Made by a program: the position numbers and the translations under genes
Notes under the pieces: model-generated
The model's database searches: none
Seen by the model: the letters and a program-made list of their open reading frames with translations, nothing else
What the model was told of the DNA's origin: nothing
Part shown: in pieces, positions 7,137 to 9,890 of the stretch
Numbering within the stretch: the stretch's first letter is position 1
How the letters are laid out: each line of letters starts with the position of its first letter
Origin: JABSQH01 sp039194665
GTDB lineage: Bacteria > Actinomycetota > Acidimicrobiia > Acidimicrobiales > Ilumatobacteraceae
Direction of reading: 5' to 3'
Assembly: GCA_039194665.1 (NCBI GenBank)
Contig: JBCCVW010000186.1
Location: forward strand, 1-9,890
Length of the DNA stretch: 9,890 nucleotides

Positions 7137-7144
7137 CGGCCGTC

Positions 7145-8200
7145 ATGCTCACCCGACGCACCGTCTTGGGTCTCTCGGCTGCGCTGGCGATGATGTCGGC
7201 GGCGTGCGGATCCAGCGATGGTGTGTCCGAGCCGTCGGCGACGAGCGCAACGACCACAACGATCGTGCGATCCACATCGCCGGCCACATCGTCGCCCGCC
7301 AACACGACGGCACCGCAGACGTCGGGCGATGAACCGCCGACCACAACCACAACACCGCCTCCGTACCCCCGGACCGTGACCGACGTCGACGGCGACGTCG
7401 AAATCCCCAGCCGACCCGAGCGGATCATCGCCACCGGGTCACAGGTCGACCTCGACTCGCTACTCGTGCTCGACATCGCACCGGTCGCCGCGGGCACCTT
7501 CTTCGGCGAGCCACCGTCCTGGGTCGGCGACGCGCTCGACGGCGCAGTGCTGTTCGACGTCAACGACACCAACCTGGAGCAGGTCGCCGGGCTCGCACCC
7601 GACCTGATCATCGGCCCAGCCGATGTGCTCGAACCGCTCGCCGACCCACTCCGCCAAATCGCGCCGACGCTGCTGATCGACACCGCTGCTCCGTGGCGCG
7701 AGAACCTCGACCTGATCGCCCGCGCCACGGGACGCGAAGAACGTGCAGCAGCGTTTCTCGCAACGCTCGATGACACGGTCGACGAGGCGCTCATCGACAA
7801 CGAGCTGTATCGGGACCTCGAAGTGTCTGGCGTCACTGTCGGGCCTGACGGCGGTGTATTGGTCCTCGCCGGACGCTCAGCGCTCGGTGAGGCGCTCCGC
7901 CTCGTCGGTGTCCCCCGAGTGGCCGGCCAAGACGCTGACGCCGAGTTCATTCCCGTGAGCGAGGAACTGCTCGGGGAGCTCGACGGCGATGTCATCGTCG
8001 TGTGGCACAGCCCGTTTCTGGAGGCACAGTGGCAAGATCTCTCCGCATCGCCGGTGTGGCAGTCGCTCCCTGCGGTCGCCGAAGGACGTGTGGTCGTCAC
8101 GACCGATGCGCAGTGGTTCTTCGCCACACCCGAGTCGGTCCGCCTCGCCGTCGCCGGCGTCGCCGACCTCCTCGCTACGGCGCTCGACGATGCCAGCTGA
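7145..8200 (+). CDS. Iron-siderophore/haem/cobalamin-type ABC substrate-binding lipoprotein
   Basis: A 351-residue exported binding protein. The signal peptide has a twin-arginine-like start (TRRTVLGL, 3-10), a hydrophobic stretch and a lipobox SAAC ending at Cys21, the likely lipidated residue. A Thr/Ser/Pro-rich linker (about 22-74) tethers it to the membrane. The mature domain matches the class III (FecB/BtuF, Peripla_BP_2) family: PERIIATGSQVDLDSLLVLD (91-110), the hallmark NLEQVAGLAPDLIIG (143-157), a long linking helix around 183-225, and the C-terminal hallmark WQSLPAVAEGRVVVT (305-319). The family binds ferric siderophores, haem or cobalamin outside the cytoplasmic membrane. No BtuC/FecCD-type permease is present in the window, so its partner is unclear. 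The ATG at 7145 is chosen because the signal peptide begins there and a promoter ends 8 nt before it. Confidence 0.92.
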   Translation: MLTRRTVLGLSAALAMMSAACGSSDGVSEPSATSATTTTIVRSTSPATSSPANTTAPQTSGDEPPTTTTTPPPYPRTVTDVDGDVEIPSRPERIIATGSQVDLDSLLVLDIAPVAAGTFFGEPPSWVGDALDGAVLFDVNDTNLEQVAGLAPDLIIGPADVLEPLADPLRQIAPTLLIDTAAPWRENLDLIARATGREERAAAFLATLDDTVDEALIDNELYRDLEVSGVTVGPDGGVLVLAGRSALGEALRLVGVPRVAGQDADAEFIPVSEELLGELDGDVIVVWHSPFLEAQWQDLSASPVWQSLPAVAEGRVVVTTDAQWFFATPESVRLAVAGVADLLATALDDAS

Positions 8201-8594
8201 GCTCGACGAGACGCGGCACCCGGTGGTCGTGCTGCGCACGGGTTCGATCGACAACGACGACGCCGTCGAGTCGTTGATCAACGCGTTCGAGCGGCTCTTT
8301 GCGATCGGGCCGGTCGGCTTGGTGATCGAGTGGGGCCGAGTTGGCCGCGTGGCACGGCGGCGGATCGCCGAGTACCGCGAGACACACGCTGAACGGTTCG
8401 CTGCAGCTGTTCGATGCACCGCGTCGGTGGTCGCCGAGGCGACCGTCGACGCAAATCGAGCCAAGGCCGCAGCCGACCCAACGCGCGCGGCACGAGCCTG
8501 GTACGCCGGCACCGAGGACGAAGCCGTGCGGTGGGTCGCGTCGTGGCTGGAGAAGCACCCACGCCGCGCCGCCGAGGGCATCAATCGCGTGTGA
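8190..8594 (+). CDS. Small protein, possible SpoIIAA/STAS-like fold, overlapping the lipoprotein gene
   Basis: A 134-residue cytoplasmic protein with no signal or membrane segment. The pattern is strand (HPVVVLRTGS, 10-19), helix (DAVESLINAFERLF, 24-37), strand (VGLVIEWG, 42-49), helix (ARRRIAEYRETHAERF, 55-70), strand (RCTASVVAE, 75-83), a second helical part, then YAGTEDEAVRWVASWL (105-120). I associate this order, with the closing 'AV.W....L' helix, with STAS/SpoIIAA-like proteins common in actinobacteria and myxobacteria, whose functions are mostly unknown. That is memory of a pattern and not a proven match. The ATG at 8190 overlaps the lipoprotein stop by 11 nt, so the two are co-transcribed and probably coupled. 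The frame stays open far upstream inside the lipoprotein gene, but there the lipoprotein frame is real. Its end overlaps the convergent haem mono-oxygenase gene by 14 nt. Confidence 0.8.
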   Translation: MPAELDETRHPVVVLRTGSIDNDDAVESLINAFERLFAIGPVGLVIEWGRVGRVARRRIAEYRETHAERFAAAVRCTASVVAEATVDANRAKAAADPTRAARAWYAGTEDEAVRWVASWLEKHPRRAAEGINRV

Positions 8595-8964
8595 CGCGCT
8601 CCATCACTTCGAAGGCCAACAGCTCGGCGTTGATCGCCACCGGGCCGCCATGCCCATGCCCGGCCTGAGTCTCGTCGCCTTCGGTGGTGTGTGGATGACC
8701 ATGGGCAACGGCCTGCGCATCCTCGGCAACGTGGGCATGTGCTGCCGCGAAGTCACTGCTCTGCAGCCACGCCTGGAACGCCGTTTCGGACTCCCAGCGC
8801 GTGAACACGAAGAACCGGCGATGCTCATCGGTGGGTCGAAGGAGCAGAAATTCCTCGAACCCCGGCTGATCCTCGACCGATCCGGCACGTTTCGCGAATC
8901 GGTCGATGAACTCCGAACCCATGCCATCGGGTACTTCGACGGCATTGATCTTGACGACGCTCAT
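8581..8964 (-). CDS. mhuD: MhuD-like haem-degrading mono-oxygenase with a His-rich insertion
   Basis: A 127-residue protein of the antibiotic-biosynthesis-mono-oxygenase (ABM) dimeric ferredoxin-like fold. Its N-terminus (VVKINAVEVPDG) and RWESETAFQAW match what I remember of Mycobacterium tuberculosis MhuD (105 aa) very closely. MhuD's haem-site residues Asn7 and Trp66 are at the same positions here, and His76 corresponds to the haem ligand His75. MhuD opens haem in the cytoplasm and frees iron. The oddity is about 25 extra residues between His76 and the final LLAFEV strand, carrying His78, His88, His90, His92, His103 and His105 among Gly, Glu and Asp. The ATG at 8964 has GGAGGG 7 nt before it. 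It lies 66 nt downstream of the VOC gene, probably in the same operon. HmoB/IsdG-type enzymes are the alternative relatives. Confidence 0.92.
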   Translation of the reverse strand: MSVVKINAVEVPDGMGSEFIDRFAKRAGSVEDQPGFEEFLLLRPTDEHRRFFVFTRWESETAFQAWLQSSDFAAAHAHVAEDAQAVAHGHPHTTEGDETQAGHGHGGPVAINAELLAFEVMERVTRD

Positions 8965-8971
8965 GGTGTTG

Positions 8972-8977
8972 CCCTCC
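8972..8977 (-). promoter_or_regulatory. Ribosome binding site for the MhuD-like gene
   Basis: GGAGGG on the minus strand, 7 nt before the ATG at 8964. It is one of only three strong ribosome sites in the window; the others precede the two downstream ABC genes. This fits an internal operon gene in contrast to the leaderless-looking first genes. Confidence 0.7.
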
Positions 8978-8978
8978 G

Positions 8979-9001
8979 TGACGTGGTAGGTGGTTGACGT
9001 G
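8979..9001. repeat. Short direct repeat TGACGTG, two copies 16 bp apart
   Basis: TGACGTG occurs at 8979-8985 and again at 8995-9001 in the 66-bp gap between the VOC and MhuD-like genes. It could be a tandem regulator half-site or chance; no -35/-10 pair was convincing around it. Confidence 0.25.
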
Positions 9002-9030
9002 TTGGTTCTGATACGACCGATGCGCGTTGG

Positions 9031-9702
9031 TCAGTTGATCACGACGGGACCCGATGCGGTATCGAGATGTGCAGCCATTGCCGGTGCCCCCGCCTCGAGC
9101 ACGATCGTCGGGTCGTCGACCAGCCCGAGGTGGGCGTGCACCGAACGCACCTCGTCGAGTTGCTCCGAGCGCACGACGATGCGATCGAGCCGGGCGCCCT
9201 GCACCAAGTTCTCGTCCATCCCCATGCGGTCGTGCCATTCGATCAACCGCGGCACGGCGGGCTCGAACATGTGGTCGCTGAACTGCGCGTTGCGGAACGA
9301 CGGCGCGGTCGTTCGCTCCCACTCGTCGATCATCGGCGCCACTGTGTGGCCGAGCCGGCTGAGCTCCGTCGTGACCGCCGGCAGATCGATCACCCGAGCG
9401 AACCACGTCAACAGCCGGGGCGCCGGCAGCGACGTCAGCAGCGTGTGGAACGTGTGCGGCGCGCCGCGGTAGGCGGGGTTGGGCCCGTACACCTCGAAGA
9501 ACGCGCCGCCTCCGAGACCGATCGACGCGCTGCGCGTCGGGTACAACTCGTCGGTCGGCATGCGGCCGATCGACGGCTGGACGCCGGTGAGTTCGTGCAG
9601 CGTCTCGAGCCCGTCGTCGGTATCGGGCACCCCCCACACGATGTGATCGACATGGCTGCCGCCATCGAGACCAGCGGCGAGCGGTCTTGGGTCGCCCGAC
9701 AT
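9031..9702 (-). CDS. Glyoxalase/VOC-superfamily protein
   Basis: A 223-residue cytoplasmic protein. The opening HVDHIVWGVPDTDDGLETLH (17-36) is the typical first strand and helix of the vicinal-oxygen-chelate fold, as in the 'glyoxalase-like' group (PF13468-type). A first module ends with GGGAFFEVYGP (64-74), where Glu70 would be a metal ligand together with a His of the HVDH motif. A second half contains LIEWH (153-157) and RLDRIVVRSE (171-180), again VOC-like. The reaction is unknown; the superfamily includes dioxygenases, glyoxalases, epimerases and binding proteins. It starts 2 nt after the stop of the SIP gene and shares its direction, so it is almost certainly in the same operon, with translation probably coupled because no good ribosome site is visible. 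The MhuD-like gene follows. Confidence 0.85.
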   Translation of the reverse strand: MSGDPRPLAAGLDGGSHVDHIVWGVPDTDDGLETLHELTGVQPSIGRMPTDELYPTRSASIGLGGGAFFEVYGPNPAYRGAPHTFHTLLTSLPAPRLLTWFARVIDLPAVTTELSRLGHTVAPMIDEWERTTAPSFRNAQFSDHMFEPAVPRLIEWHDRMGMDENLVQGARLDRIVVRSEQLDEVRSVHAHLGLVDDPTIVLEAGAPAMAAHLDTASGPVVIN

Positions 9703-9704
9703 GT

Positions 9705-9890
9705 CTAGCGCCGCCAGTAGCCAGTCATCGCCACCTGGTCGGGAGCCATGCCGACGTCGTGGCGAAGGTGTTTGCGCACGGCGGTGACCTCGCGGGACTC
9801 GGCAGCACCGAGCGCGTACAGTCCAGGCACATCGAGCGCACGGCGACCGACGGCCTCGATCAACAGACCTGTGGTGCCAGGGGCCGCTCC
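9705..9890 (-). CDS. Siderophore-interacting (SIP) flavin reductase, C-terminal part, runs off the right edge
   Basis: The last 61 residues of a longer protein whose start lies beyond base 9890. The diagnostic end is present: LYALGAAESREVTAVRKHLR, then HDVGMAPDQVAMTGYWRR and the stop TAG. The pattern 'G.E....V....R..L......P.......GYW..G/R' is the C-terminal signature of the SIP family (ViuB, YqjH, FscN and the N-terminal domain of mycobacterial IrtA). These are FAD-binding NAD(P)H reductases that reduce Fe(III) in siderophores inside the cell and so release the iron. Upstream of the signature the fragment reads GTTGLLIEAVGRRALDVPG, which fits the preceding strand/helix. The downstream VOC gene begins 2 nt after its stop. 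Confidence 0.88.
   Translation of the reverse strand, partial: GAAPGTTGLLIEAVGRRALDVPGLYALGAAESREVTAVRKHLRHDVGMAPDQVAMTGYWRR

Noticed and set aside
3785..7144. Search for an IdeR/DtxR iron box (TTAGGTTAGGCTAACCTAA-type) in the intergenic regions
   Set aside because: No stretch in 3785-3868, 4472-4540, 6433-6483 or 7090-7144 resembles the motif by eye; the palindromes found have different sequences and fit TetR operators better.
7090..8127. 345-codon minus-strand frame opposite the lipoprotein gene
   Set aside because: Its product is a run of Ser, Arg, Thr and Ala without domains, and it begins inside coding sequence whose plus strand encodes a full binding lipoprotein with signal peptide.
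8965..9030. Possible promoter between the VOC and MhuD-like genes
   Set aside because: No -35/-10 pair with proper spacing was found on the minus strand. The strong ribosome site suggests the MhuD-like gene is translated from the operon message.
8825..9637. 270-codon minus-strand frame overlapping the VOC and MhuD-like genes
   Set aside because: It is in a different frame from both recognised genes, extremely Arg-rich, and would require both to be false.
9067..9708. 213-codon plus-strand frame opposite the VOC gene
   Set aside because: Arg/His/Val-rich antisense composition; the VOC frame is recognisable and tightly linked to the SIP stop codon.

Overview
The window is GC-rich actinobacterial chromosome with no rRNA, tRNA, CRISPR or mobile element visible. 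Several promoters end 6-8 nt before an ATG/GTG, so the transcripts look leaderless, and one protein resembles the mycobacterial haem-degrading enzyme MhuD over most of its length. An actinobacterium, possibly one of the deep lineages such as Acidimicrobiia, is my inference; the sequence alone does not fix the genus.

Layout, left to right. (1) A minus-strand transporter operon (1-3784): two half-size ABC exporter-fold proteins resembling the mycobacterial IrtA/IrtB and enterobacterial YbtP/YbtQ siderophore pairs, then the start of a DrrA-type ABC ATPase. Both junctions are 4-nt start/stop overlaps. (2) A divergent TetR regulator (3869-4471), separated from the operon by a promoter that carries a perfect 17-bp palindrome. 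(3) An unrecognised plus-strand protein (4541-5146) with its own promoter. (4) On the minus strand, a TetR regulator (6484-7089) followed by a fold-type III PLP decarboxylase (5143-6432). (5) Divergent from that TetR across a 25-bp near-perfect palindrome, a lipoprotein of the iron-siderophore/cobalamin-binding family (7145-8200), overlapped by a small protein that looks SpoIIAA/STAS-like (8190-8594). (6) On the minus strand at the right edge, the C-terminus of a siderophore-interacting (SIP) flavin reductase, a glyoxalase/VOC-fold protein and the MhuD-like haem mono-oxygenase with a His-rich insertion (8581-9890).

Together the genes read as an iron-acquisition neighbourhood. The lipoprotein would capture a ferric-siderophore or haem, the IrtAB-like pair would move a siderophore across the membrane, the SIP protein would reduce and release iron, and the MhuD-like enzyme would open haem. 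The decarboxylase could supply an amine for a siderophore or do something unrelated. The IrtAB-like identity and the SIP and MhuD calls are well supported by sequence. The idea of one coordinated system, and what it transports, is inference. No IdeR/DtxR-type iron box is obvious; the visible operators are better suited to the two TetR proteins.
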